A stretch of DNA of 64,000 nt, taken from positions 3,658,001 through 3,722,000 of the forward strand of contig NZ_SAUN01000001.1 of NCBI RefSeq assembly GCF_004011505.1, in the 5' to 3' direction. This stretch comes from Nonomuraea polychroma. GTDB taxonomy: Bacteria; Actinomycetota; Actinomycetes; Streptosporangiales; Streptosporangiaceae. This document shows positions 8,372 to 16,260 of this stretch, in pieces. How positions within the stretch are numbered: position 1 is the stretch's first letter; the number at the start of each line of letters is the position of its first letter. The notes under the pieces are model-generated. The model made no database searches and was not told the DNA's origin. It saw nothing but the letters and a program-made list of their open reading frames with translations. The position numbers and the translations under genes are program-made.

Positions 8372-8905
8372 ATGAACGCCAACGACCCCTTCGCCCGCCT
8401 CCCCGAGGCGGCCTCCTTCACCGTTGCCAGCACCACCATCACCGACGGCGCTGCCTGGTCGCCCGAGCAGTTCTCCTCCGGCGTCCCCGGCGGCAAGGAC
8501 ATCTCCCCGCAGCTGTCCTGGAGCGGCGCCCCGGAAGGGACCAAGAGCTACGCCGTCACCATCTACGACCCCGACGCCCCCACCGGGTCCGGGTTCTGGC
8601 ACTGGGCCGTGGCCGACATCCCCACCACCGTCACGGAACTGCCCGAGGGCGCCGGCGACGACACCGGCTCGGGCCTGCCCGAAGGCGCCTTCCAGCTGCC
8701 CAACGACGCCCGCGCAGCCCGCTTCATCGGCGCCGCGCCGCCGGCCGGACACGGCCCCCACCGCTACTTCATCGTGGTGCACGCCCTCGACGTCGAGCAC
8801 ATCGGCGTCCCGGCCGACACCACCCCGGCCTTCCTCGGCTTCACCATGGCCGGCCACATCCTCGGCCGCGCGGTCCTGACCGCCACCGCCGAAACCCCCG
8901 CCTGA
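8372..8905 (+). CDS. YbhB/YbcL-family (PEBP, Raf-kinase-inhibitor-like) protein
   Basis: A 177-residue phosphatidylethanolamine-binding-protein fold. Evidence is the early GGKDISPQLSWSGAPEGTKS, the ligand-site motifs YDPDAPTGSGFWHW and GPHRYFIVVHALD, and full family length. The ATG at 8372 follows an AAAGGA site. Bacterial members are cytosolic with no settled reaction. It is 8 bp upstream of the IdeR gene, so both are likely co-transcribed from the palindrome-bearing promoter. Confidence 0.9.
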   Translation: MNANDPFARLPEAASFTVASTTITDGAAWSPEQFSSGVPGGKDISPQLSWSGAPEGTKSYAVTIYDPDAPTGSGFWHWAVADIPTTVTELPEGAGDDTGSGLPEGAFQLPNDARAARFIGAAPPAGHGPHRYFIVVHALDVEHIGVPADTTPAFLGFTMAGHILGRAVLTATAETPA

Positions 8906-8913
8906 CCAACAGC

Positions 8914-9606
8914 ATGTCCGGACTCATCGACACCACGGAAATGTATCTCCGCACCATCCTGGAGCTCGAGGAGGAAGACGTGGTCCCCCTACGCGCCCGC
9001 ATCGCCGAGCGCCTGAACCAAAGCGGCCCCACCGTCAGCCAGACCGTCGCCCGCATGGAGCGCGACGGTCTGCTGCACGTCGCCGACGACCGGCACCTGG
9101 AGCTGACGGAGCAGGGCCGGCAGATCGCCACGCGCGTGATGCGCAAGCACCGGCTCGCGGAGTGCCTGCTCGTCGACGTGATCGGGCTGGAGTGGGAGCA
9201 GGTCCACGCCGAAGCATGCCGCTGGGAGCACGTGATGAGCGAGGCCGTCGAACGCCGCGTCCTGAAGCTGCTGCGGCACCCGACGCAGTCGCCCTACGGC
9301 AACCCGATCCCGGGCCTGGAGGAGCTCGGCGAGAAGAGCATCGTGGATCCGTTCCTCGACGAGAACATGGTCAGTCTCAGCGACCTGGAGCCCGGGCCGA
9401 ACGGCGCGAGCGCGGTCGTACGGCGCATCGGGGAGCCGATCCAGACCGACCCCCAGCTGATGTACACCCTGCGGCATGCCGGGGTGCAGCCCGGCGCGAT
9501 CGTGAGCGTGACGTCGTCGCCCGGCGGCGTGATGGTCGGCAGCGACGGGGAGGCCGCCGAACTCCCCACGCAGACCGCCGCACACGTCTTCGTGACCAAG
9601 CGCTGA
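8914..9606 (+). CDS. ideR: Iron-dependent repressor of the DtxR/IdeR family
   Basis: A 230-residue metalloregulator. Order: N-terminal winged HTH (ARIAERLNQSGPTVSQTVAR), dimerisation/metal domain with the hallmark EACRWEHVMSEAVERRVLK, then SPYGNPIPGLEELG, and a C-terminal SH3-like/FeoA domain (GAIVSVTSSPGGVMVGSDG). Cys, Glu and His of EACRWEH are the usual metal-site residues. IdeR represses siderophore and iron-uptake genes with Fe2+; no siderophore gene is in this window. It is preceded closely by the PEBP gene and followed by a strong hairpin. Confidence 0.88.
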   Translation: MSGLIDTTEMYLRTILELEEEDVVPLRARIAERLNQSGPTVSQTVARMERDGLLHVADDRHLELTEQGRQIATRVMRKHRLAECLLVDVIGLEWEQVHAEACRWEHVMSEAVERRVLKLLRHPTQSPYGNPIPGLEELGEKSIVDPFLDENMVSLSDLEPGPNGASAVVRRIGEPIQTDPQLMYTLRHAGVQPGAIVSVTSSPGGVMVGSDGEAAELPTQTAAHVFVTKR

Positions 9607-9647
9607 GCCCGGCCGGGCGCCGGCCTGTTGCCGTGGCCCGCGCAGGC

Positions 9648-9695
9648 ACGAGGATGGGCCCTCGACCGCGATCGCGGCCGAGGGCCCATCCTCGT
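9648..9695. terminator. Strong hairpin terminator after ideR
   Basis: Two 17-bp perfectly complementary arms (9648-9664 and 9679-9695, core GGATGGGCCCTCG) enclose a 14-nt loop that is itself palindromic (CCGCGATCGCGG). Located 41 bp after the stop codon, it would also stop transcription from the opposite side. Confidence 0.85.
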
Positions 9696-9743
9696 TGCGG
9701 CAACCCGCGATGTCACCGCGACCAGCGGCGCGATCCCCCGGAT

Positions 9744-10007
9744 TCAGCCGAAGGTGTGCACAAGTGCGCCACTCATCGAGCGCGGGACCCCTGTGAAGTT
9801 GATCTGTGAGAGGACCACTTCGCAGTAGGGTCCCGCGGCTTTCACAGTAGTCACAGCAGCCGAACTGACTTCTGGCGCAGGAACTCCCACGGATGCCGGT
9901 GTAGAGCAGAACAGGATGCCGCACAACACCTGTTTCGTGCGCGCGCTGAGCGCAGTTGCCGGCCACGGCCGCGATGAGACGCTGATCAGAACCAGCGCCG
10001 CCACCAC
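9744..10007 (-). CDS. Small possibly exported protein, unrecognised
   Basis: An 87-residue frame beginning at a GTG at 10007 that overlaps the 3' end of the frameshifted HAAS-type gene. It carries a short hydrophobic start (VVAALVLISV), a second Cys-bearing hydrophobic stretch (VLCGILFC), and ends SQINFTGVPRSMSGALVHTF. No family is recognised. The overlap with the upstream reading frame suggests translational coupling if real. The weak signal peptide and lack of a clear ribosome site keep this tentative. Confidence 0.35.
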   Translation of the reverse strand: MVAALVLISVSSRPWPATALSARTKQVLCGILFCSTPASVGVPAPEVSSAAVTTVKAAGPYCEVVLSQINFTGVPRSMSGALVHTFG

Positions 10008-10805
10008 TTGTTCGGCTTGCCTGCCGCCACGGTCGCGGCATACTGGTCGGCGGTCCCGAACTCCTCGAGCGGCGATGCGCCGCTGGCGTCGAGGTGGGAG
10101 CGAACCTCCGCCACGATGTCCTTCACCTGTGCGCCCGGCATCCGGTAACGCCCGATCAGCAGCGAATGCAGCCGGCTCAGCCGCTCGTCGCCGTCGGCAG
10201 GCACCCTCCGTGCCTTGGGCGTGCCTTTGCGGGTGAAGGCCCATCCCAGGATCACGGCTCCCAGGACAACGATCAGCGGTGTCGGGACGACGGTCAGCCG
10301 CACGACGGGCGGCAACAGGAACGCCGCCGCCGCGCCTGCTCCCATGGCCAGCGCGAGGCACCACGACCTCGCGATGACAGGCCACCGGTGTTCTTCGGCC
10401 CTCATCACGTGTACGGCGTGCAAAGCGACGATCACGCCGGCGGCCAGTACGAGCGTTCCGATCGCCCCCGCCACTGTCACCGGCAACATGAGCCCGGTGC
10501 CGGCCCAGGCGGACACACCTGCGACGAGCACCAGCAATCCGAACTGAGCGACGACCTCGGATCGGCGCTCGGCGCCGGACATGCCGAACTGGTCGAGGTC
10601 GGCCGGACTTCCAGAGGCACTCGTTCCCGCAGGGCCGCCCTTGCGTACTCGTCCGGCTGGCCGAACGCCGCCTCGGGACGTTCGCCGCTCATCGCACAAT
10701 GCTCACGTACCTCGGCCGCGACCGCGTCGATCAACTCCTTCGACGCACCTCCTCCCGCGAGTGCACCCGAACCCGGTCGAGCCAGAGATCTTCACCAGTG
10801 ATCAT
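9986..10805 (-). pseudogene. Frameshifted HAAS-type membrane protein, partner of PadR
   Basis: The ATG at 10805 overlaps the PadR stop (ATGA), the usual PadR/HAAS pairing. The reading starts ITGEDLWLDRVRVHSREE, must shift near 10750 to reach KELIDAVAAEVREHCAMSGE, and shift again near 10640 to reach FGMSGAERRSEVVAQFGLL. From there four to five hydrophobic helices and a second HAAS-like C-terminus (DIVAEVRSHLDASG) follow to the stop at 9986. Without two indels the family layout cannot be translated. A shorter product from a TTG at 10699 remains open (237 residues). HAAS proteins are membrane partners of PadR regulators. Confidence 0.6.
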
Positions 10806-11149
10806 TTTTTCGTTCCTTCCACACGCGTGAGCAGTGCACTCATCGAGGACGCGAACAACGCCCACCCGGCGGCCTCGTCGCGCAACCGGGAGTGACCTGC
10901 CTCGGTGAGCCGGTACACCTTCCGCCCGGGGCCGCCCTGACCCGCGGTCCACTGCGCCTCGATGAGGCCTTCGTTCTCCATGCGGCCGAGGACGGGGTAC
11001 AGCACGCTGCCCCGCACTGTGCCCAGTCCCGCTTCTGCGATGCGCTGGATCAGCCCGTAGCCGTGCAGATCATCTTCGGCCAGCACGGCACTGACAGCGA
11101 GCTCCAACGTGCCCCGAAGCCAGCCATGCGAAGGGTCGATGCCTGTCAT
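10802..11149 (-). CDS. PadR-family transcriptional regulator
   Basis: A 115-residue PadR winged-helix protein: LRGTLELAVSAVLAEDDLHG, YGLIQRIAEAGLGTVRGSVL, then YPVLGRMENEGLIEAQW with the basic wing GPGRKVYRLTEAG. The ATG at 11149 is chosen because an AGAGAG-rich ribosome site precedes it and the family begins there; the frame is open further upstream without homology. Its stop overlaps the start of the membrane gene by 4 bp. PadR proteins of this pairing usually repress their own operon. Confidence 0.88.
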   Translation of the reverse strand: MTGIDPSHGWLRGTLELAVSAVLAEDDLHGYGLIQRIAEAGLGTVRGSVLYPVLGRMENEGLIEAQWTAGQGGPGRKVYRLTEAGHSRLRDEAAGWALFASSMSALLTRVEGTKK

Positions 11150-11301
11150 GGTCTCGCTCTCTCCGTAGTTCGGAAGTGAGACTGGTCTAGATTCGTAGAA
11201 GTCGGCAACCGGCATGCTGGCGCCACCTCGCCCGAGAGGGTCAGCCGGGGCGCTCACGGGTCCGCCAGGCGCTCAACGTCCTCACGACGGGGCGACAGCG
11301 T

Positions 11302-11373
11302 TGTCCCCTGTGCGAGCTACCCGCAGATGTCCACTGTGTGGTGACGATTCCGAGCCGCCGGCCTCATAGCGTT
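11302..11373 (+). promoter_or_regulatory. 72-bp promoter element, copy C
   Basis: A gapless 72-bp match to the two elements at 44612-44683 and 44448-44519 (56 of 72 positions equal to the former by eye). TGTCC opens it, TGTCCAC recurs at element position 27, GACGAT lies at 42-47 and TAGCGT at 66-71, an 18-bp spacing compatible with a promoter. It points toward the ATPase/HTH gene at 11500, leaving a leader of roughly 115 bp, and lies in the divergent gap with padR. Confidence 0.7.
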
Positions 11374-11499
11374 CAGGACACCCGCGGCTTTCACATGCAC
11401 CTCCGGCCCAGCGCGCCCCAAGATCACACAGCGTCGCGAACCGTTACCCGGAAAGCCTCAGTGTCGACCGAGTGCTGGGAGAGGAGAGGAGTTAGGGAA

Positions 11500-13563
11500 A
11501 TGTCATCGGGGAGTACCAATAAGTCAGGATTGCTGGGATGGCGGCTGCAAGCAGCGCGCCAGATGGCGTTCTTGGGGCGAGAGGAAGAGCTCGCGGTTTT
11601 CCATGCGGCGTTGTACGGCGGCGGCTGCAGCGTTCTGTACGTACACGGTCCCGGCGGCATCGGGAAGTCGGCCTTGTTGCGGTGGTTCGCACATGAGGCC
11701 GCGGTGGCGGGGCGGCCGGTGTCGGCGGTGGACGGGCGCACGGTGGAGCCGTCGCCGGCGGCGTTCGAGGCCGAGGCCGAGCTGGTGCTTGGTGATGCGG
11801 ACGCGGTGCTGCTGGTCGACGACTTCGATCGCGTTCAGGGCTTGGAGGGATGGCTGCGCGAGCGGTTCTTGCCGCGGGTGCCGATGGGGGTGCTGGTGGT
11901 GATCGCAGGGCGATATCCGCCGGATATGCGGTGGCAGGCGGATCCGGGATGGGCAGGGGCGCTGGAGGTGCTGCCGCTGCGTGACCTGCGGGCCGGAGAT
12001 GCGCAGGCCCTGCTGGACTCCTGCGGGGTGGCGGCCGAGCTGCGCGAGCCGCTGCTGGCGTTTGCCGGCGGTCATCCGCTGGCGCTGCTGCTGGGGGCGG
12101 CCGTGGCGGTGAAGGACGGCGGGGCCAGCAGGCGGTGGAAGCCGAATCAGGACGTGGTGGCCACGTTGCTGGATCAGCTGGTGGGCGAGCTGCCTTCGGC
12201 GGCGCATCGGCATGCTCTGGAGATCTGCGCACATGCCCACATGACCACGGAGGACCTGCTGCGGGCGGCCTTACCGCAGGATGCCGGGAGGTTGTTCGGC
12301 TGGCTGCGGAGGTTGCCGTTCGTGGAGTCGAGCAGTCTCGGGCTGTTTCCCCATGACATGGTGCGGGAGCTGTTGGAGGCGGACCTGCGATGGCGGGATC
12401 CCGAGGGGTATGCGGTGATGCACGACCGCATGCATGCGCATCTGGCGGAGAGGGTGCGCACGGCAAGCGATGCGGACGTGCTGGGCGCGGTGGCGGCACT
12501 GCTGTACCTGCATCGCGGCAACGGTGCGTCGGCCGATTTCCACCGCTGCCGCGACGAGGGCGAATTCCAGGAAGAGGTGTTGCGTCAAGAGGACGTCGGC
12601 ACGTTGCTCCGGGTGGCGGCGACAGCGGAGGGTGCGGCGTCGGCGGGCTGCGCCGCCTTCTGGGCCGAACGTCAGCCGGAGGCGTTCCGGCTGTATCGAC
12701 GGACCGAAACCGGCGAGCCTGTGGCCTTCTCCGCGTGGTTGCGCCTGGCGGAACTCGATGAGCAGGAACTGGCCGCCGATCCCATCGTGGCCCAAGCGTG
12801 GGTGCATGCGCGTGCTACCACGCCGTTGCGCGCCGGTGAACATCTGGCGGTCTGCCGGCTGTGGGTGCTGCCGCCGTATCGCGGGAATTCGCCGGTGATG
12901 GATTTGATCCAATGGCGGGTGATCGGCAATTGTTTGCGGGCCGAGCGGATGGCCTGGTCATATATCGCGATACAGCGTCCGAACAAAGCCTGGGTGGAGC
13001 ATTTACGGCGGTACGGGATGCGTAACATCTCCGATCAGCCGCGGCTGGGAGATGACGTATACACCCTGTTCGTTCATGACTGGCGGGCGGTGCCGGTGCA
13101 GGCGTGGCTGGAGCGGATGAACCACCTGCTCGTCGATGGTTGTGCCGACGGCCCGAGTGCCGCGACGGCGGAACTGGCGGTGCTGTCCCAGGCGGAGTTC
13201 GCCGAGGCGGTCCGCAAGGCGTTGCGCCAGCTGTCACGGCTGGACGCGCTGGCCGCTTCCCCGCTGACGCGCACCAGGCTGATCGCCGAGCGGGCCGGGC
13301 AGGACCCGGCCGCAGCACTGGGTGACCTGCTCCGCCAAGCGATCGACGACCTGCGCGAGGATCCGCGCTCGGTCAAGTTTCACCGGGCGCTGTCCGTCAC
13401 GTTTCTGCGCGGCGCATCCACCCAGGAGTTGGCCGCGGAACACCTCGGCCTGCCTTTCACCACCTACCGCCGCCACCTGACGGCCGGCATCGAACGCCTC
13501 TGCGCCGATCTGTGGCACCGGGAACTGTATGGCACCAACGCACCGGCGTATCGATCCACCTGA
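11500..13563 (+). CDS. STAND/AAA ATPase with GNAT-like middle and C-terminal HTH
   Basis: A 687-residue probable regulator. Residues about 25-300 form a P-loop NTPase: FLGREEELAVF, Walker A VHGPGGIGKSALLRW (48-62), Walker B DAVLLVDDFDRV, and a winged segment after it. Residues about 405-540 resemble a GNAT acetyltransferase fold (AFSAWLRLAELDEQELAADP, GEHLAVCRLWVLPPYRG, YTLFVHDWRAVPVQAWLERM). Residues about 636-665 look like a sigma-4/LuxR-type HTH (STQELAAEHLGLPFTTYRR). The ATG at 11500 follows a GAGAGGAGAGGAG ribosome site. A signal-transducing ATPase controlling transcription is inferred; whether the GNAT-like part is catalytic is unknown. Confidence 0.75.
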   Translation: MSSGSTNKSGLLGWRLQAARQMAFLGREEELAVFHAALYGGGCSVLYVHGPGGIGKSALLRWFAHEAAVAGRPVSAVDGRTVEPSPAAFEAEAELVLGDADAVLLVDDFDRVQGLEGWLRERFLPRVPMGVLVVIAGRYPPDMRWQADPGWAGALEVLPLRDLRAGDAQALLDSCGVAAELREPLLAFAGGHPLALLLGAAVAVKDGGASRRWKPNQDVVATLLDQLVGELPSAAHRHALEICAHAHMTTEDLLRAALPQDAGRLFGWLRRLPFVESSSLGLFPHDMVRELLEADLRWRDPEGYAVMHDRMHAHLAERVRTASDADVLGAVAALLYLHRGNGASADFHRCRDEGEFQEEVLRQEDVGTLLRVAATAEGAASAGCAAFWAERQPEAFRLYRRTETGEPVAFSAWLRLAELDEQELAADPIVAQAWVHARATTPLRAGEHLAVCRLWVLPPYRGNSPVMDLIQWRVIGNCLRAERMAWSYIAIQRPNKAWVEHLRRYGMRNISDQPRLGDDVYTLFVHDWRAVPVQAWLERMNHLLVDGCADGPSAATAELAVLSQAEFAEAVRKALRQLSRLDALAASPLTRTRLIAERAGQDPAAALGDLLRQAIDDLREDPRSVKFHRALSVTFLRGASTQELAAEHLGLPFTTYRRHLTAGIERLCADLWHRELYGTNAPAYRST

Positions 13564-13579
13564 GCCGCCACATCGTGTT

Positions 13580-14050
13580 GGTTCGGCGCTGCAGGGTGCC
13601 CGCGCCATCGGGCCGCTGTGCCCGGAAGGCCGCAGGCTGTTCGCCGGGATGACCGTCGAGGAGAACCCGCTCCTGGGACGCGGCACTCGTCTACGATCTC
13701 TTCCCCATCTTGGGGCAGCGGCGGACTCAGCGGGCGGGGCTGTTCTCCGGCGGCGAGCAGCAGATGGTGGCGATCGGCAGAGCCATGATGGCCAGACCGA
13801 GGCTGCTCATGTTCGACGAGCCCACCATGGGCCTGTCCCCTATCATGAGCTGGCAGATCCTCGACACCATCGCCGTACTCCGGGGCCGGGGACCACGATC
13901 CTCATGGTCGAGCAGAACGCTCTCGCCGCCCTCACTCTGGCCGACCACATCTACGTGATCGACCTCGGCCGCACGACCCTCTCAAGCCCCGCCAGACAAC
14001 TGCTCGCCGACCCCCGCGTACGCGAGGCGTACCTGGGCCAGTGTCATTCG
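13580..14050 (+). pseudogene. livF-like ABC ATPase remnant (branched-chain amino acid type)
   Basis: Family text alternates between frames: CPEGRRLFAGMTVEENPLLG in one, then ALVYDLFPILGQRRTQRAG, LFSGGEQQMVAIGRAMMARP and RLLMFDEPTMGLSP in another, then back to ILMVEQNALAALTLADHIYV. These are the LivF-specific EGRR motif, ABC signature, Walker B and switch His regions. The N-terminal Walker A third is absent and two indels break the rest, so it is inactive. No liv permease or binding protein is near. Confidence 0.8.
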
Positions 14051-14129
14051 GGCAGGACGCGCGCGCGAGTCGGCCGCGAGCCGAATCGGGTCTCCGCGTG
14101 CTTCCCCTGCCTTTCTCCTCCCTGCGCGC

Positions 14130-14554
14130 CGCCGCGCCGGTGCTGACCAACCCGGCCAACGTCCACCGCGCGGTGCCGCTGACGTACGAGCAGTTCCGCT
14201 ACGCCTTCGCCAACGCGGTCAGCGAGGAGGAGGCCAAGGAGCTGTACGAGCGCTTCTCCGTGCCGGCCCCGGCGCGCCGCTGTTCCAGGCGGCGGTGGCC
14301 AACTTCAATCCGTGGAGCGAGACCAAGGTCGACAGCACCGCGGAGAACCGGGGCCCGCTGCTGCGCATCTCCGGCGAAAAGGACCACACCGTCCCGTGGG
14401 CCATCGTCCACGCCTCGTACAAGAAGCAGAGCGCAACGAGCACGCGGTCACCGAGATCATCGAGATGCCCGGCTGGGGACACTCCCTGACCATCGACGGC
14501 GGCTGGCGGGAGGTCTGCGACACCGCCCTGGCCTTCGTCAAGCGCTCCGTCTGA
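14130..14554 (+). pseudogene. Alpha/beta hydrolase C-terminal remnant, frameshifted
   Basis: TNPANVHRAVPLTYEQFRYA and FANAVSEEEAKELYERFSVP are followed, after a frame change near 14275, by NFNPWSETKVDSTAENRGPL and LLRISGEKDHTVPWAIVHAS. After a second change near 14430 comes EIIEMPGWGHSLTIDGGWRE. The late Asp (EKDHTVP) and His (GWGHS) of the triad are recognisable, but the N-terminal half with the nucleophile is missing. It abuts the livF relic, so this 1-kb stretch joins two unrelated dead genes. Confidence 0.75.
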
Positions 14555-14613
14555 CGCTTCAGGAAGGGACCTCATCCCCTGATCCGCCGGTCTGCGACGG
14601 TCGAGCAGGTGAA

Positions 14614-14985
14614 TCATGAGTTGGCCGGCGTTTCGAGGTCCCGCGCCTGGACCAGCCAGCCGGTGAACACGTCAGCGTCGACGTCGTCGGAGGTTCGCAG
14701 CTTGATCGAGGCCATGTCCCGGGCGCCGGGCTGGAGGCGGTCGGAGGGGTCAGTGATCTGCCTGCCGCGCCAGAATCCGAAGGTCAGGTGGGCGGGGTAG
14801 GCCTTGACGAAGCAGACCGGGGACTTGCCGGGTTTGTCGCCGAGGCTCCACACCGGGTGGCCGTGCCAGAGGGCGCCGGCGCCCGGCAGCACCTGCTCGA
14901 TCAAGGGCAGCAGCCGGTCGGCCACCTGACGCTGGGGTTCGGGCAGGGAGGCGATGTAGTCCTCGACGGTGGTGAACATGGGCAT
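14614..14985 (-). CDS. DUF1801 (YdhG-like) protein
   Basis: A 123-residue protein of the DUF1801 family: VEDYIASLPEPQRQVADRLL, LWHGHPVWSLGDK, CFVKAYPAHLTFGFWRG, then the DMASIKLRTSDDVDADVF ending. The fold is related to YjbR-like domains and has no known enzymatic role. The ATG at 14985 matches the family N-terminus. It lies 67 bp downstream of the DUF998 gene on the same strand. Confidence 0.85.
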   Translation of the reverse strand: MPMFTTVEDYIASLPEPQRQVADRLLPLIEQVLPGAGALWHGHPVWSLGDKPGKSPVCFVKAYPAHLTFGFWRGRQITDPSDRLQPGARDMASIKLRTSDDVDADVFTGWLVQARDLETPANS

Positions 14986-15052
14986 TGCGGGATCCTTCGC
15001 GCTCGGTTCGGGGCGGGGTCGGGTTCGTCAAGGTCGGCGGGTCGGTGTGGGC

Positions 15053-15706
15053 TCAGACGGTGCGGCGGCGGTAGCGGGCCGCGACCCACGAGACCCAGAT
15101 CATCGCGGTGATGGCGCCGACGGCCAGGGTCAGGGAGCCGGCCGTGCCGCCGCTCATCGCCCAGGCGTCGCCAAGGAGGAGCGCCGCGCCGGCGAGGTGG
15201 GAGGCGAGGGCGTGGCCGGGGTGCCCGGCACGGTAGAAGTGGTGGCCGAGCACGTGGCAGGCGGCGATCAGCGCGATGAAGGTGATCGAGCCCGCGGCCA
15301 TGTGGCCGAGGCCGTGCCAGCTGAGCGTCCCGGACCCGGCCGGGGTACCGGCGGGGAAGCCGTCGCCCGGGTCCATGACGAACACGCCGGCGGCGATCAT
15401 GCCGATGCCGGTGACGCGGAGCAGGAGGGGCGCCCACGTGCCGCCGGGGGCACCGCGCAGGGCCCGGCGCAGTCCGGCCGCACCGGCGATGCTCAGGGCT
15501 CCGGCCAGGACGAAGTTGGCGATCTGCAGCCAGCCCAGCGAGCCGGTGCTCAGCAGGCTCAGCGGGTGGCGGGTCAGGTCGAAGCCCTCGCGGGTGGCGG
15601 CCTGGGTCAGGGACACCACCGACCACAGAGGCCCGGCGACGGCCGCACACGTGAGCAGGGTACGGGTGGTGGGCGAGACGGTGGCGGGGGCGTGGATGGC
15701 GATCAT
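15053..15706 (-). CDS. DUF998 integral membrane protein
   Basis: A 217-residue membrane protein with about six hydrophobic helices and the DUF998 pattern (AGPLWSVVSLTQAATREGFD then LTRHPLSLLSTGSLGWLQIA at the N-terminus). The conserved TRHP/LS/G..GW motif in the first loop and a later GDGFPAGTP loop are family marks. The ATG at 15706 is preferred over an earlier GTG at 15751 because it follows a purine-rich site and matches family starts. It is divergent from the YciI/ECF42 operon, sharing the palindromic promoter at 15750-15812. Function unknown. Confidence 0.85.
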   Translation of the reverse strand: MIAIHAPATVSPTTRTLLTCAAVAGPLWSVVSLTQAATREGFDLTRHPLSLLSTGSLGWLQIANFVLAGALSIAGAAGLRRALRGAPGGTWAPLLLRVTGIGMIAAGVFVMDPGDGFPAGTPAGSGTLSWHGLGHMAAGSITFIALIAACHVLGHHFYRAGHPGHALASHLAGAALLLGDAWAMSGGTAGSLTLAVGAITAMIWVSWVAARYRRRTV

Positions 15707-15749
15707 GTCAGTTGCCTTTCTCGGCTTGTGCTCTTCGCTTGTCGCCCAC

Positions 15750-15812
15750 ACGTCGATCGGCCAATGTGACAGGGAACGCCAGCATTCCCTGTCACATACT
15801 GGCGATCGACGT
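15750..15812. promoter_or_regulatory. Palindromic bidirectional promoter region
   Basis: Left arm 15750-15776 and right arm 15785-15812 are inverted copies: 13 bp (TTCCCTGTCACAT, outward reading) plus 10 bp (CGATCGACGT) in each, separated by 4-5 unmatched bases. Read outward, both DUF998 (-) and YciI (+) are preceded by the same sequence at similar distance. It may be a mirrored pair of sigma-factor promoters or a large operator. Confidence 0.55.
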
Positions 15813-15852
15813 CTAGGCGGACGTAAGCCGCGAGATCAAGGGAGACCACCTG

Positions 15853-16182
15853 ATGCGCTACCTGATGACGACCAGGGCCACCGACACCGCCCCCGCCCCG
15901 GACGAGAAGCTGTACGCGGAGATGGGCGCGTTCATCGAGGAGATGACCGCCAAGGGCATCCTGCTGGCCACCGGCGGGCTGGAGCCGGGCGGCATCCGCA
16001 TGACCTCCTCCGGAGACGAGATCACCGTGACGGACGGCCCGTTCACCGAGGCCAAGGAGGCCATCGTCGGGTTCGCGCTGGTGGAGGTGCGCTCCAAGGA
16101 AGAGGTGATCGAGCTGGCCCGCCGCTTCCGGAAGATCGTCGGCGACGGGGTGAGCGAGATCCGCCAGGTGTTCGGCCCCTGA
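15853..16182 (+). CDS. YciI-family (DGPF-domain) protein
   Basis: A 109-residue YciI-like protein with a ferredoxin-like fold. The sequence includes MRYLMTTRATDTAPAPDEKL, an internal GGLEPGG, and the name-giving TDGPFTEAKE, then VEVRSKEEVIELARRF. DGPF proteins are typically encoded beside ECF42 sigma factors and are their usual regulon members; some YciI relatives have dehydrochlorinase-like activity, but no reaction can be assigned. GGGAGA precedes the ATG. The ECF42 gene follows 78 bp downstream. Confidence 0.92.
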   Translation: MRYLMTTRATDTAPAPDEKLYAEMGAFIEEMTAKGILLATGGLEPGGIRMTSSGDEITVTDGPFTEAKEAIVGFALVEVRSKEEVIELARRFRKIVGDGVSEIRQVFGP

Positions 16183-16260
16183 GTTCCTGACCCTGCCGAC
16201 GCCCCGCCCGGGCCCCCGCCGGCTTGCCGCGCGGGCCGGGGCGGTGCTGTCATCGTTGCC

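Noticed and set aside
11338..11499. Earlier GTG start for the ATPase/GNAT-like/HTH gene
   Set aside because: It would begin inside the 72-bp promoter element and lacks a ribosome site; the ATG at 11500 has a strong one.
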